Shown here one piece after another: positions 45,293 to 57,665 of a stretch of DNA of 64,000 nucleotides. Below the pieces are notes generated by a model. The model searched no databases. It had not been told where the DNA came from and saw only the letters and a program-made list of their open reading frames with translations. The position numbers were made by a program, and so were the translations under genes. Positions within the stretch are counted from its first letter, which is position 1, and each line of letters begins with the position of its first letter. Source of the DNA: Prosopocoilus inquinatus (Eukaryota > Arthropoda > Insecta > Coleoptera > Lucanidae). The stretch lies in assembly GCA_036172665.1 (NCBI GenBank), contig CM069875.1, forward strand, positions 24,521,806 through 24,585,805, written 5' to 3'.

Positions 45293-46935
45293 AATCGGTC
45301 AGGTTTTCTTTTCACTCAGCTAGAATTGCGAAAAGGCACTTAGAACTTTTTGGTAAAATGATGGTCAAATTTCCAAACGTAATGTCGTCATTTATTGAAA
45401 CCAAGGTTACAATTTATCGAGTTAATGAGGAAGGTTTGCCAAGACGAGTCGCCCTCGAGGTACCCTCATCCAACGCTTCAGAACTTGATTCAATCTGCAA
45501 AACATAGAAGAGGAGTTTTAGCGAGAAGATTAGAGCGAAGATCTCACGTATTTTACATTACAATCAAAAGAGAAATTACCAGAAATCATTTAAACTTTAA
45601 AAAGCGACAAAAATGTCCGAAACATACAGCTGGTCAGTTAGAGAGGATTTCAAGGTTGTGCAAACATTTAAAATGAGTACATTTCATACCATGATAACTT
45701 TGTACGACGAAAAATATTTTACATTACCTAATTCCGAAATAAAAGGAAACGTAGGCTTTTATACTGACAACATTGAAGACTAATGATGTGAGATTTGTGA
45801 AAAAAAAACGAAATTCGAGGGCAGGATACTAGTGTAGTGCACCATTTCGGAAGTTGGTATCTTAAGACCTTATGTTGGGCGAGTTAGGGAGGTGAAGCTG
45901 TAAATGCAGACATTTATATTAGAAGATGCCTCCTTAAATTGATAAATTTTATTCAAACACATTATGTTCATGATAATGATATGTTCTGGCCGGATCTAGT
46001 TATGTAAGAATAACCAAGCAACAATATTCCCCATGTGAACTTAAAGAGGATAATCCTCCGAATGTTTCCTGTGCCCGTCCTACAGAAGAATTTCACATTA
46101 AATTTGCGGACCACTGAAATCCGTGACCTTTCAGTTGATATGTATGTAATATAATACATTATAATTTTTGTTAAATCTGTACTGAATAGTTTTCTTAAGC
46201 ATAAATTTACATAAAATAATTACAGTTAATATTACTAGATTAAAAAAAAATCCAAAATTCTTGTTACATACTGCTATGTAGTGGACCTGGCTGATAACTC
46301 TTTTTGTCGTTATTTTTACAGCTCAGGGTTTTGGGCTCTGAAAGGATCGAAACCCTCCATTCTTGTTGCAGATGACCAAAAAGACTTATTTACTTTAGGC
46401 GCGTGAAAACCTCGGAATTCACGATATCCAAATCATCATTCCAGATTAGCACATCTTGTGTGAGTTTGACTTTCGCGTTACGCACAACTGTCTAATGATG
46501 ATGCTCTGGGTTCACACCTGTTGCACTAATTAAACATCTGCCCGCAATGAACGCCGATTTTAAATTGCTTGATTTAATAAGTCGTGTAAATGCCGAAGGC
46601 AAAATTTTCTATTCTTAAAATAATAACAATGAGTGACGGCTCACGCCAATCCACGCGCTTGTTATCATGATTAAGTTTTCTTGATTTTACTTTGTTTTAC
46701 TTTATCTAGTCTGGATGATGATGATGATGTCCTGATCTCAACTCCGGATATTGTTGTCTGTCTCACAATAAAATCCACTTTCAACTTTAAACATTTATTA
46801 CAACGAATCAATATTTTACAATACTTTTACTTTTTAGACAGACGTTTTCCCTTTGGGATTTACTTAAAATCTGTCTGCTCAATCCTGCGTCGTCGTCTTT
46901 TTAGAATGCCTTCTCAACCACCAGTTCCGCCGCAC
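45293..46935. other. No supported gene
   Basis: Frames of 60-98 codons occur on both strands without domains. The last part (about 46500-46935) is moderately GC-richer, as expected upstream of a transcription start. Confidence 0.4.
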
Positions 46936-46969
46936 TCAGTCAACTGTCAAAACAATATAAATCTCAGTT
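46936..46969 (+). promoter_or_regulatory. Candidate initiators for the 47-kb gene
   Basis: Two matches to the insect initiator consensus TCAGTY occur: TCAGTC at 46936-46941 and TCAGTT at 46964-46969. Either would place a transcription start 75-110 bases upstream of the first splice donor. No TATA box is obvious, apart from aacaatataaat at about 46951-46962. Confidence 0.35.
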
Positions 46970-47044
46970 CGTATTAGTTTGTCACACTAGAGAGCGTTAT
47001 GTTGTTGTTTACAAACATTTAGAAAATTCACAAAAAATGAACAC
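46966..47044 (+). other. Candidate non-coding first exon
   Basis: The exon would end ATGAACAC/GTAAGT at 47044, a perfect donor. The ATG at 47037 would give only a short upstream frame that stops soon after splicing, so translation more likely starts in exon 2. The start is set by the initiator at 46964 and is approximate. Confidence 0.45.
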
Positions 47045-47258
47045 GTAAGTACACATTTTTGATTAGTTTACAATTCAACCTACTTGTCTTAAAATTTTCC
47101 TAATGTTAGAAACAAATGAATTGAACCAAAACATTATTCAAAAAATTCCTAACCTAACTCAAATGTTTGTTTCAAATTTAACTATTTTCAACAATATTTC
47201 GAAATTCACAATGAAAATGTTTCAACAAAAATTGTTTTTCTCGCCGTAGACTTTTGTG

Positions 47259-47531
47259 ATGTTGAACAGTCGAGCCGTCAAAAAGTGCCTGAGCAACTCG
47301 TGCACAGGTAAGTTTATTTGGATCTCAGCCTCCCTTTAACATACAAAACCAAATTATTGTCAGTGTCCAAAATTGTCAAATAAAATTTGATTCACTGGTT
47401 GTTACACTATTGTTCAAAACACAGTCTAATTGTCTGTCTTTTTAGGCACCAATTGTTTTCATATCCGGAACCAAATTTCACACCGCAGTTACACAAATTC
47501 AGCATCTAATGCTACAATTCTGAGCAATATC
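47259..47531 (+). CDS. Start of a host gene with a mitochondrial-type presequence (join 47259-47307, 47446-47531)
   Basis: Exon 2 is bounded by a good acceptor (tttttctcgccgtag, ending 47249) and a perfect donor (CACAG/GTAAGT, exon end 47307). Exon 3 follows an acceptor with a strong pyrimidine tract (tgtctgtctttttag, ending 47445). The reading frame from the ATG at 47259 continues across the 138-bp intron without a break: MLNSRAVKKCLSNSCT, G, TNCFHIRNQISHRSY and so on. The 45 residues contain five R/K, many S/T/N and no acidic residue, which is the composition of a mitochondrial targeting peptide. The exon 3 end is uncertain: GTAACC at 47532 is a weak donor, and the frame stays open to 47639. 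The mature protein is not in view and I do not recognise it. Intron sizes (205 and 138 bp) suit an insect gene. Confidence 0.5.
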
Positions 47532-47613
47532 GTAACCATCGTAACATATTTACGATCTATGTATTTAAATGGCTCTGTAACACTATACGATCGGGCTCAG
47601 AATTGCACATTTA

Positions 47614-47741
47614 GGTCCAGTTTTACAATGACGGTTTAACTTTGAGCCGAAGCTTAAACCCTTCACAACAATTGTTGAAATAATCGTTGCTAAGGATTTA
47701 AGCCTCAGCTCAAAGTTGAGCCCCATTTGTAAAACTGGACC
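47614..47741. mobile_element. Harbinger-type MITE, 128 bp
   Basis: The arms ggtccagttttacaa and ttgtaaaactggacc are inverted repeats, with further pairing around gtttaactttgagc and gctcaaagttgagc. TTA flanks both ends (47611-47613 and 47742-47744), a TWA duplication. It lies just downstream of, or within, the open part of the candidate third exon. Confidence 0.85.
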
Positions 47742-50700
47742 TTAGTGTCTTTTGAGAGTTTCTGATAACCGGTCTTGCAGTTCACTACACTGTTCACTAC
47801 CACTCTGTTCGATTAACAGTCTCAGGTATTTTAAATCAAACGTTTATTAAACAAATTAAAACTAAACTAAACTAAAACATAATATTAGAAAAACTAAGAC
47901 CAAAGAAAATATGACAGATCAAAGAACAGGCAAATTGAAATTATTTTAGAGCAAAATGAAAATAGTTCCGATAATATTAAACAAATTGAAATTTTAAAGG
48001 CAAACTGCAATTACTGACAGTGTCTTTGTCAAATGTCACAAGTGTGTCAAATAATCGCCAGACTTTCGATTGAGTTTTTTTCTTATTCTTAAGATAAGAG
48101 CAATTATGGGCAAAAGAGGTACAAGACTGAAGATAATTACCAAACTGTTGAACTTCTGACATCCCTAGAAAGTATACGATTTTTTGCAAAGGTGCGGCAA
48201 TTGAGTGTACATGTTAAATCTAACAAAAGACACGTTTTCGAGGGAATACTTGCCGACTTTTAACAATACTACTACGTCGCTTAACAAAAAGAGTGAGACT
48301 GCGGCCTCTAATCAAAAGAAATTTACGAGCTTTATTGCAGAGCGATCGTTTTGTTCCGGCCATAAAAATGAAATCGACTTCAAAACAAATTTTACGAGCG
48401 TCGCATAGGGAAATATTAAATAGGTTTATGCGTTTAATAAATTTTTACGATAAAGTCATCAGTGTTAATTGCATACATGCCAATTAAAAAAATTAAGAAA
48501 CAAACACTAATATTTATACTTATACAAACAGTAATATTCCAGTAGAATTTAACAGTAAGATTTAATAAAATTCGTGGACCGGAATTTTCTATTATAAGTT
48601 TGATAATTACTAAAAAATGATTTTACATGAAAACTTATTATGTTGTTTTGAGGATATCGTCATCTGGTGACTTGTCTGACCTCAAGTATTTTTACGGATG
48701 TTTTTTAAATAATTGTTAAATTATTGTAAAATGATCATCATCAAAGAGTGCAAATTTCTTTCTGCTCTGAGGGTAATATAAAGCCTAGTTTATGATGGGT
48801 TTTCTCTCAATCGACGATTTAGTTTTATGTATAAACATATATAAAGCTTCAGAGTGTTATTTTGATACCGTAAAAAGAGATACGCGTCCTCGGAAAGTTA
48901 TTTGCGAAGCTCATATTGGCAAAGGGCGTTTTTCTCGTCGGCAGAAAAAAAAACCTCACCCATTGTGCGCGTTTGAGGCTGCGGAATTATGTTTCTCGCA
49001 GCAGTGGCGAATTCAATAATTTTGATAAAGCGAGTTTTGAACGCTGCGAAATTGTAACAACGGAATACGCATCCTTTTTTTCATTGTTTAGTCTAGCCGC
49101 CGACGCCGCCGTCGACTTCTAAGATTGAGAACGAGCGGCTTACTCCTTTGTAGAGAGAGAAACGTGAAAGAAATTCTCCAACGAAAACTACAAAAACATT
49201 TACAAAACTCGCAAGAAGTGGCTTCGGTTTGCCATTGTTCTGTCTTCGTGGTGGCGTTCGTTTCTTGTGTTTTTCCCCTTTTATTTTATTTCGTTTTTCT
49301 TGCTCGGAAGTTCGGGACTTCGACCAACGTTCTGATGGACGCATTGCTTTTGTCCGGATTTATCGCCGTAAAATTGGATGTTACGGGATTACATTGACGC
49401 TCCTTAACTCTCCAGTGCCTTGCGGAAATACGCTTCTTCATTATCCAACATTTTTAATAACTTTAACGCCCCACTGGAATTGCGTGCTCGTTAACACCAA
49501 ATCGATAACCACTCACTGATGTTTTAGTACTAATGCTTTATTGATCCAAAAACAATTATATTTTATTTAACCTATCACCAGAACATACATACTTGTTTTA
49601 TTACAATACTTACCAGTAAATTGCGTTGAACTGAAACCCTAGAGTATTGGTATCGATCAGAATTTCCAAATCTCTTTTTTATAGTCAATTTTATTCATTT
49701 TCCCGGACAAATAATGAAATATTAAAATCGTTATGAAGTTCTCACATATTACGTCAGCATTTTGATAAATACAAATCTACCCTATTGCATCATCAATACA
49801 AATGGGGGATACATGACATATTTATAACGTAAAATATTTATTTGATAAATATTTTAAAATGTGTCTGTATTATAATGCGCGGATTATCAATCATACATAT
49901 TTACATTTCAGGTACTTCTACGACATCTCAAAAGTAGGCAAATACTTTTTAAAAGAATGAATGAATTTGTTATAAGCTTGGTATAATTCATACAAACTTG
50001 TTGTTTTAAGAGACAACAAACATTTTATTGTTCATAAGCATTCATAATAACAGATGAAGATTGTTAAGAAATGCAAGTAATTTTTCGCAAGAAATAATGT
50101 CTGTATTTGAATGTGTCTGCGACAAATGGCAAGTTTCAAACGCTTGCTGCACAAAACTTCTTAAAAATTCAGGCTTTGACTGACTGCAAACTTTTATGTT
50201 TGTTTCTTTATTCGTTGCGTATAAGTCCTCCTTTGCAATAAACTTTAGAATGAATATTTAATTTATTTCCTCGTTTGTTTAGTTAGTTGGCTACGTTCTT
50301 TAATTAACAAATCACCCTTTCAGACGCGAAGTAATACCAGTTTTGATTTAGTTTCTTTCAAAACCTAATTTATTGAGCATTTATTTAGCATTTATTTTAG
50401 AAATTTCAAGTTATCTGTAGGGAAAATATTGTTTCTATATAAAAATATTGTTTTATCTGAATATATATACATATATATATACATATAAGCCGATGATATT
50501 GTGGAGTCAAAATACACAGTCATAATATATTCAATGCTAAAATTTATCTTAAATTTTATAAAACTATTTTAACAACCATAAAATAACATTTTTCAATTTT
50601 CGCGCCATTTTGTAAGTACGATTAAAAGAATTACAATTTGTTTATTTGTATTAAATAAAACTCTTTGAATTATTTTCAAGGTGATGATTTGATTAATTCT

Positions 50701-50886
50701 TGGCTTATGATTCATTTCGCAATTCTGTGGAAGTATAAATATTGCTGATTTATGACACATACAAATATAAATTAATGTGAAAACTTGTCTAACTTAATAA
50801 TAATAATCATATTTATTAAGCATGTCTAATTTAATAATAATAATCATAATTATTAAACATATCAGTACCAATACAATGAAAAAATA
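47742..50886. other. No clear gene; candidate intron of the 47-kb gene
   Basis: If the gene at 47 kb is real, this may be intron. Possible acceptors (for example tacatttcag near 49911) are followed by short open segments, but none is convincing. A GC-richer patch at 49060-49460 has open frames in several phases without a recognised domain. Two near-identical 37-bp units with aataataataatcat lie at about 50790-50870, and a TA-rich microsatellite at 50461-50487. Confidence 0.35.
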
Positions 50887-52226
50887 CCGTGCCTTCAATT
50901 GAGTTCCTCATTAAAGTAAGCTGTGATTTTTTTATGAAGTTGGCGACATAGTTCTAGAGAAAACAGTTGTCATTAACTGTCAGTACTGATCATAACATCA
51001 AATAAAAACACAACATTAAAGTTTAAAGTAGATGCTCAAAGTGCTCTCCTTCAGCTTGAATACATAAGCGTACTCAGCGTTTCATGTTTATAAACCCGTT
51101 TACTAAGTGTTCTGGGGTTACGTTAGCACACACATCTGTAATGCCCGCAAGAAGTTCTTCGATTGTGTGATGCGTAGTTCTAAAAACTGTGTTTTTCATG
51201 TGCGGATAAATGAAGTAATCCATAATTGTGAGATCCGGAGACCTTACAGGAAAATTCACAATCCGATTATCGAAAAACTGCTGCAGGAAAGTCATTGTTT
51301 GATGAGCTGTGTGGGCAGTAGCACTGTCTTGCTGAAAAAACCCTTCTGTAAGTTCATCATCATGTAGTTGATTAATGAAAGGTTCTAATAACTCATTTCG
51401 GTATCTTTTAGCAGTTACTGAGTCGTTAAAAAATATTGGTCCGATGATACGCCTTCTTGACACTGCTAGGCAAACACCAATTTTTAATGGATGTAACGGA
51501 GTTTCCACAAACTCATGGAGATTTTCTGTTGACCGTATTCTCAGATTCTGTTTATTTAAATACCCTGAGAGATGAAACCAGGCCTCATCGGAAAAGAAAC
51601 ACTTGTCAAAAATGTCGTCGTTGTTTAAGTTATCAAGAAACCACTGACAATATTCTGTTCTTCTGTGAAAATCTACTCTCCTGAGTTCGTGGACTGCTTG
51701 AATCTTATATGGATAAAGCTTTAAGTCTTTTTTAAGAATAGTGTGACATGTTCCCACTGATAGCTGAACTGCTTGTGAAAGTTTCGCAATAGATTTCTTG
51801 GGAGTGTGTTCCATTCGATCCCGAACATCTTCAATGCAGGCTGCAGTCCTTTTCTTAGCTGCCCCGCTCCCTGTTTTGCGACCAAGTGATCCTGTTTCAC
51901 GAAATTTAAGAACACAAGCATGGATATGTTTAACTAGCTGTTTATAAGTAATAGCAAAATTGGGAAACTGCTGTCGAAACTTCTGTATACACTGATTAAA
52001 TGAATAAACTAACTGTCCATTTTCTATTCTACCGGTTTGAAAATAATTTTCAACAATAAATATTTTCTGCTGTAATTCTAACATTTTGAATTAATTGAAA
52101 ATACAAAGTGTCAATTTGACATTTGTTTAATTAAATAATTGAACAGCTATCAGTGCTGCAAATCTTAGGAGAAAAAAAACGTGAAATCATAGCCCACTTT
52201 AATGAGGAATTCAATTGAAGGCACGG
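50887..52226 (-). mobile_element. Mariner-like element, 1340 bp, full-length
   Basis: The ends are inverted repeats of about 42 bp with four or five mismatches, starting ccgtgccttcaattgagttc on the left and ccgtgccttcaattgaattc on the inverted right. TA flanks both ends (50885-50886 and 52227-52228). One transposase gene on the minus strand fills the element. A deleted relative is at 23793-24835. Confidence 0.95.
51023..52084 (-). pseudogene. Mariner-like transposase with one premature stop
   Basis: The open frame from 52084 codes for 336 residues and stops at a TGA at 51074-51076. The deleted copy at 23.9 kb has AGA at this codon, and reading past it gives 17 more residues ending EHFEHLL. 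The N-terminal HTH region (MLELQQKIFIVENYFQTGRI, QLVKHIHACVLKFRETGSLG) is complete. Catalytic residues are D166 (FFSDEAWFHLSG), D253 (QQDSATAH) and D289 (PDLTIMD); I count 35 residues between the last two. W204 of the relative is C here. Loss of the C-terminal tail, and the W to C change, probably impair it, though the enzyme is nearly full length. It differs in family from the transposase at 6856. Confidence 0.9.
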
Positions 52227-53587
52227 TATATAGAAGCAGTAAGTTTCTGCTTAAAAGACCATGATTCACCTGATCTACCATTAAGACCCGATAAGTTAAA
52301 TCCTAATTCGATTAAATAAGGACGCAAAAACGATATTAAAGAAAGATAATGTAAAAGAAGTTGGGAAGAAAAGAAAGAAAGAAGGGGGAAAATATTGATT
52401 ACGGGAGTTTGTACAAGCAAAATACAATCAATTTATCAGCTAATCATCTAATTAATTAATTCGATACGCTCGATAATTACTTACGTGTTACCTATAATAT
52501 AAAATTAGGTTTCGTGGGAAATAATTCAAACTGGTGGATATTGATTACCTATTTTCCTTGTTTCGTAATTACTCGGCAGTAGTTTAAGGATTTGATCTGT
52601 AGCTCGAAATAAGCAAAAAAGTTCAAATAAATGTTTGTATCAAATTAGTGAAAAGTACGGGAAAGTTTAGTTTAAAGATAAGAAGGAACATGTGATTTAG
52701 AACCAAGAATAACCAACGTAGTGAGGAGGAAAAAGGAATCAACTGAAAATTTCACAAAGGAACTAGTCTTATGCATTATCCATGCATAGGACCTATGAAT
52801 TACCTGTTGTAATCAAAAGAAGAAAACAAAGTCAAGAAAAATTATTAAGCTGGGGGTTGAAGACGCTGGAAAAGATTTTTTCTGGGGGGAAGGGAAAAAC
52901 AGAGGAAGGATATGAAAGAAGAACTTGAACGATGACTGTAAGGATAACTAAGGAGAGAAGGAGCGGATGAATTGTAAAGCGATATTATGAAGTACACCAG
53001 ATGAGAAGAAGAGAAAAGGAAGATCGGGAAAAAGTTAAAGTAAGCTGCTGGAGAGGGTCCATAGGGAAAATAATACGACTATAGTGCAGTGGGAAGGAAA
53101 AACAAAAAAAGCGCCTGAAAGCCTTGTTGAATCTTCTTATACAGAATGCAGACGTTTGCTAAGTTTATATCTATGAAGAAGCTTTAAGTTTTTTTTTATT
53201 GAGGTTCAGGAATCTTGAAAAGAAACTTCTGGCAATTTCTATGCCAGATTGTAATTGGATTCATTTGAAAAGGAGTCTTAAGTGTCTATTATTTTATCGA
53301 TTTGCTTTCTACGTCTTCTCAGTACTACCTATTAGCCACAATACATTTTTCGCCCTCATGGTTAGTCGCAAATTCCAGTTTAGTCTGCTTTTTGCGTCTG
53401 CCTATCTGCTATATTCGAATAACATATCCTTAGCCTTCTTCTTCTTCCGTCTTGTAGTATCCGCATGTCAAAGTTTGCTATACCAAACTTGAAGCAACCA
53501 CACCCACTTAGAATCTGGACAAGCTCCTTATTTAACAGGCCTGAACAGCTTATGCGGCAATAATGGAATACGTTATCGTATGGTCTA
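52227..53587. other. No supported gene
   Basis: The 52860-53120 part is purine-rich on the plus strand and low in complexity. No coding or RNA signal was recognised. Confidence 0.45.
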
Positions 53588-53666
53588 CCAGCTATTTGCA
53601 CGAAATAGCGAATAAAACAATTGCCGGCAAAACAGAAGATTTTAGTTATTTCGTGCAAATAACTGG
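53588..53666. repeat. Short inverted repeat
   Basis: ccagctatttgcacgaaata is repeated inverted as tatttcgtgcaaataactgg 35 bases later. It may be a tiny foldback element. The 149-codon frame over 53563-54012 passes through it and is not recognised. Confidence 0.6.
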
Positions 53667-54383
53667 CCGATGTATTTACTCCAATGTTACCACTCTACAC
53701 TCTAGTTGTCATTACTCGTTGGGTTTTCAGCAGAAAGTTTCTACACGTAGTTTCGTAAGGGTTACACGAGTGTTAGCTCACACCGGTGCTATATACAAGG
53801 TGACTAATGCTAGGAGTTTGTCTCTTCACCTCAGAAGCGACACGCTATCTTGGAGTAATTTTCAAGAAACGTTGTGTGCCGACTTTAATTGCGTGATCGC
53901 CGAAAGCAAAATTTTTCTTAGGAATCACATGAATGTTTGCTCAATTGAACAGGGATTGTTTTCATCCTTGTATGCCTTTTCCTTTCGAACAACTTACCAG
54001 TTCCTTCTTTAAACTTTTCAGATGTGAACTATAAGTTATACATTACTCATTTATTCTGTGTAGAAATTCGTTAGTGGTGTATTCACGACTGTTTTTACCC
54101 CTTCCAGAATAAGCATCGTCAGAATATCTTCATATCGTGTAGTAGCTTTCAGGGGATAGGACACACACCAGCGGTACTTCACATGTAATTAGTACCAATA
54201 CCCGATTCTCTATCCTCAAGTATCTATTTTCAGGTATGTGCTAGTGATTCTTTAGGAACTTCGAGATATCTTGTTTTTCTAGCTGCGTCTTCATTGATGA
54301 CCTCTCTAGACAAACGTTATAACTGACATTTTCACCATATGGACTATTTCAGTAGCTTACCGTAATATCTGACTTAAGGGCAT
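53667..54383. other. No supported gene
   Basis: An open frame to 54012 has no recognisable domain and no clear splice context. Confidence 0.4.
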
Positions 54384-54454
54384 GGTCGGCAGCTTGTTTC
54401 GTGGTGAAGCCAATATTAGAAGGCAATGCTCCATCACGAAACAAACTGCCAACC
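54384..54454. repeat. 71-bp hairpin (MITE-like)
   Basis: ggtcggcagcttgtttcgtg on the left and its inverted partner (ending aaacaaactgccaacc) pair with a few mismatches around a loop of about 20 bases. Similar in size and shape to the hairpin at 1426-1500, but unrelated in sequence. Confidence 0.65.
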
Positions 54455-56830
54455 AATTGCTTAGGTTACAGCAAAGCACTGAAATCGTCGATGTGCAAAA
54501 AAGTTAGTTATAACGTTTTTCTAATAGGAATGTCTTCAATAAGATTTCATTTTTTTGTGTTAAACAGTTTTTTTTTTGTTTAACGTGCAAGCTTAAGAAT
54601 TGAGCCCATTTAATGCAGACGCTGGTCATGTTCATTCACACACAATTGTCATAGAATGGAGAGGGAAGCTGTGCCAGTTAGTTCAGATTTTTCCTTCGAC
54701 GACTAAACAATTTAAATGTATTTAATCGTCAAAACGTGTTTCGCTAGAGAGCTAATAGAAGAAAGTTTCTCTTTGAAAATATAAAAATGCATGTACTAGT
54801 CACTGCAAATCACCACATACTTTAAATATTTAATTTCAAACAATAAAAGTGCGACAGTATTGTGTTCGTTGCAGCCAGATGAGTTAACTCCCTTCCAAAT
54901 ACTGCGGACGGAGCTAGTACAGTCCGAGTATTAAATTCTTGTACTGACCGCGGAACAAGTGGGCCGATTTCTTTTGCTTGATTATAAGTGTGTACAATAA
55001 TCTTTCTTATTTCTGTTGCGGCGGTAGATACCAAAAACTCGGATAAGTTAAGAGGTGGAACGACCCTCCCTAAAGCCAAATTGACTACCTGGTGTCCGAA
55101 GACTCAGTTATTCCTTTAACTTGATCGCTATCAATCGCTCTACTAGTTTCACTGCCACCTCAATTTGATGTATTGGATTTATTCTTCTTATACCAATTTT
55201 ATGATTTTCCAGATTTGCGGAAGATACCTCATTATTCTATTCGTAACGTTCATGGTTTACCAGTATACAGCACCAACTTAATTACCTCGTTGGTAAAATC
55301 TGGCCCAGTATCGTCTTAAGTTTCGTCTTTTCCAAAGCTGGTTGAAGTTGCCTCTTCGTAAAAGCGTTCTCTGTTTCCTCCACCCGGGAACATTCCGCAA
55401 ATAATTACTTGACTTTTTCTTCCTTGTCTGGAGGTATTTTAAAGCGAAAGTTGTTGAAATATGGTAATAGACCGAGAGTTAGTGGATTTTTTTGACAAAG
55501 TCTTTTAAATCAGCTGAAATTTCTTGAGAAAATACTTAATACGTGTCTAAAGAGGAAATCGATATTCTGGCGGGGCAAATCCGGGAGTAAGTGTATTAAA
55601 AATTATTTTGAAATCTCTCAATCTTGCATAAGCGCATCTGCATAATCTCCTCTCCGTCGCAATCACGTGAAATGTTCTTGAACACTTTTCACAATGATGA
55701 TGCTATCCAAATCACTTAATTTTTCAAAATTTACCACTCTTATGGCATCATGAATGTCCTGTGTAAATGATAGGCGGCATAAAACATTTTGAATTTAACC
55801 GGGTTCAACTTTCTTTTATCACTCAAAAACGTATCAAATTTAATATATTAAAGTTTAAAAAGGTTAGGATTTAGGTATACTTTACTTAACGCCCAGAGTT
55901 TCCCCCACCAGACCATCGATTTTTTTTTATAGCTATGAACCAAGTATCTTTATAAAAAGTTTCAACCGGTATAAAACACTTTGTCAAAAATTTTTTAGCT
56001 CTCAGTCTATAACCATCGCCTCACTCGTCACTTCCTTTTCTGCTCGACTCTTTTATGGGCTGTTACTGTGTCTTCTTGCTCTTCTAAACTTTTTGCTGAG
56101 TTTCGCAACGCCATCATAGTATAAGCACTCAAGACTTTCTTCCTTTGAGAGGATTCACCCTCCTGCAAACAATGGTGTATCTCAGTATGGTGGTTAGTAC
56201 ACTCCTGTGCCTGTAACGTCTTCGAAACAATATCAAGTTATAGTTTATGCAACGTCCAATTTTATTTGATTGCCTTTTGTGTCGTTTAGTATAGGTCTGT
56301 AACTTGAAAGAGTTAGGTATGTATTTATGGTCAATCAAACTTTCCTTTCTCGATTTTGCGTTCGTGTTTCGCAAATCGTGTATTACACGCCAAATGATAT
56401 TGTGTTAGTGTGCGGTTGACTAATCGCTTATTGACGTTAGGAAGCTGTTGCAGCTTAAAAGCTCTGTCGCAAAATATCATGTAAATATCGCTATACGTAC
56501 GCATTTTGTCACCGTGTAGATTGATATTTTAGCAAAAATAGAAATAATAACACTTTTGGCGGCGCAACTCTGGCGGACGGTCGTTTAATTTTCGAACTCG
56601 AAGCAAGCTTCAAGCAAGTCTTAAGCTGTCAATCAATTTTGAAATTCTCCATATTGGCTAGCAGTTTGCATTAGCCGTCCCTTTGCTGCAGCAATTTCAA
56701 ACAAGGCGAAAGCAGCACTCGATTTTGTTAACAGCCGCCCTATCAGTTAAAATAATGGTCTTTTATAACCAGTTAAAACATTTTTTATTATTAGTCGATT
56801 GGTTCACGTGATCCATTAAGAATGTCGCAT
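54455..56830. other. No supported gene; CpG-richer patch at 56540-56720
   Basis: An 85-codon minus-strand frame (54822-55079) is not recognised. The patch near 56560 (tttggcggcgcaactctggc) is CpG-rich and could be promoter-like, without further support. Confidence 0.4.
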
Positions 56831-56996
56831 ATACAGGCTGATTCAGAATACGTGTCCGACCCGTTAGGAGAGTATTCACTAAGGTCTCGTGCAAGTGCGA
56901 AATTGCAAGAAATAAATCTTGTCAGAGAGACATTTCAAAAATCCACCTCCTTTGAATCTAAAATGAAAATCATGATTCATTTCTTACATATACATA
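56831..56996 (+). repeat. Dispersed repeat C, copy 2
   Basis: This is the counterpart of 32014-32172: gctgattcagaatac, gttaggagagtattcacta, gcaagtgcgaaattgc and atttcaaaaatcc follow in the same order. The repeat begins near a TATA-type word (catatacaggctg) as many Tc1/mariner-type ends do. Confidence 0.75.
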
Positions 56997-57299
56997 CCGT
57001 CACGATGGGAGTTTTTCGATAAAAAATAATATAAAGAAATTATTAAAGCACGGACTTGTGAAATAGAGGGCAATTTCAACCGTGTCATAACAATGCTTGA
57101 AGTAACCCGATATAACACGGTTCTTGTTTCAAAATAAAACATCGGCAGAATCGCGATAACTAGGGCAAATGATTTCATCAAGTAGATGATACAATTGAAC
57201 GCTGGATATGTTACGAATAACGCAATGCGCGAATCAACAAAAATTGGGTATAAAAAGTGTGGATAAAATTTGGATAGGCAGTCGAACCAGACTTCGATA
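56997..57299. other. No supported gene
   Basis: A minus-strand frame (56984-57379, 131 codons) spans this stretch without a recognised domain. Confidence 0.4.
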
Positions 57300-57665
57300 G
57301 GCTTAGTTCCTACTGTAAGAAGGGGGAGCCGCCCTGGTAGTCGATCCATGAGCGACTTCGAATTGGCATCATCTGCCATCTCGAAGAAGGGGAGCCACCC
57401 GGAACCATTCCAAGACCAAGGACGTTGGTCCCAAGATCGCCAGCATCCTGACCCCGATCGTAGGACGCCACTCTACCACCGCCGTCAACCCCCACCCAGA
57501 AGCTGCCGACTTTAACCCGGTTGACTCAGGTTCCGGTGAGCCGCACCAGCCTGCCAGCTGAAGCCATCACCGCACCCCTGCTTGCCGTGCCACTTCGTCC
57601 AGGACCACAAGATCGACCATTGTCATCCGTCCCTGATAGCGTACATTGCCACAATCGCTTATATG
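57300..57665. other. GC-rich block of unknown nature
   Basis: This block is clearly GC-richer than its surroundings, with a sharp edge near 57665. Two similar words, aagaagggggagccgccc (about 57316) and aagaaggggagccaccc (about 57382), lie 66 bp apart. They resemble polypurine tracts in front of an LTR, but no LTR pair was found. It could be a solo LTR or other retroelement piece. Confidence 0.35.

Noticed and set aside
49093..49519. Overlapping frames of 83-96 codons near 49.1-49.5 kb, one with a hydrophobic stretch
   Set aside because: Open in several phases and on both strands because the patch is GC-richer; no start context or homology recognised.
49912..49960. Possible last exon (after tacatttcag, reading YFYDISKVGKYFLKE)
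   Set aside because: Attractive as a terminal exon of the 47-kb gene, but other phases are open too and no donor or phase evidence links it.
53563..54012. 149-codon plus-strand frame
   Set aside because: No domain, no splice context, and it crosses a short inverted repeat; length is within chance expectation for a 64-kb window.
54822..55079. 85-codon minus-strand frame as a possible exon
   Set aside because: No recognised motif, no matching partner exons and no supporting splice pair.
57300..57515. 81-codon frame in the GC-rich block
   Set aside because: Proline/arginine-rich frames in both strands reflect base composition; no domain is seen.
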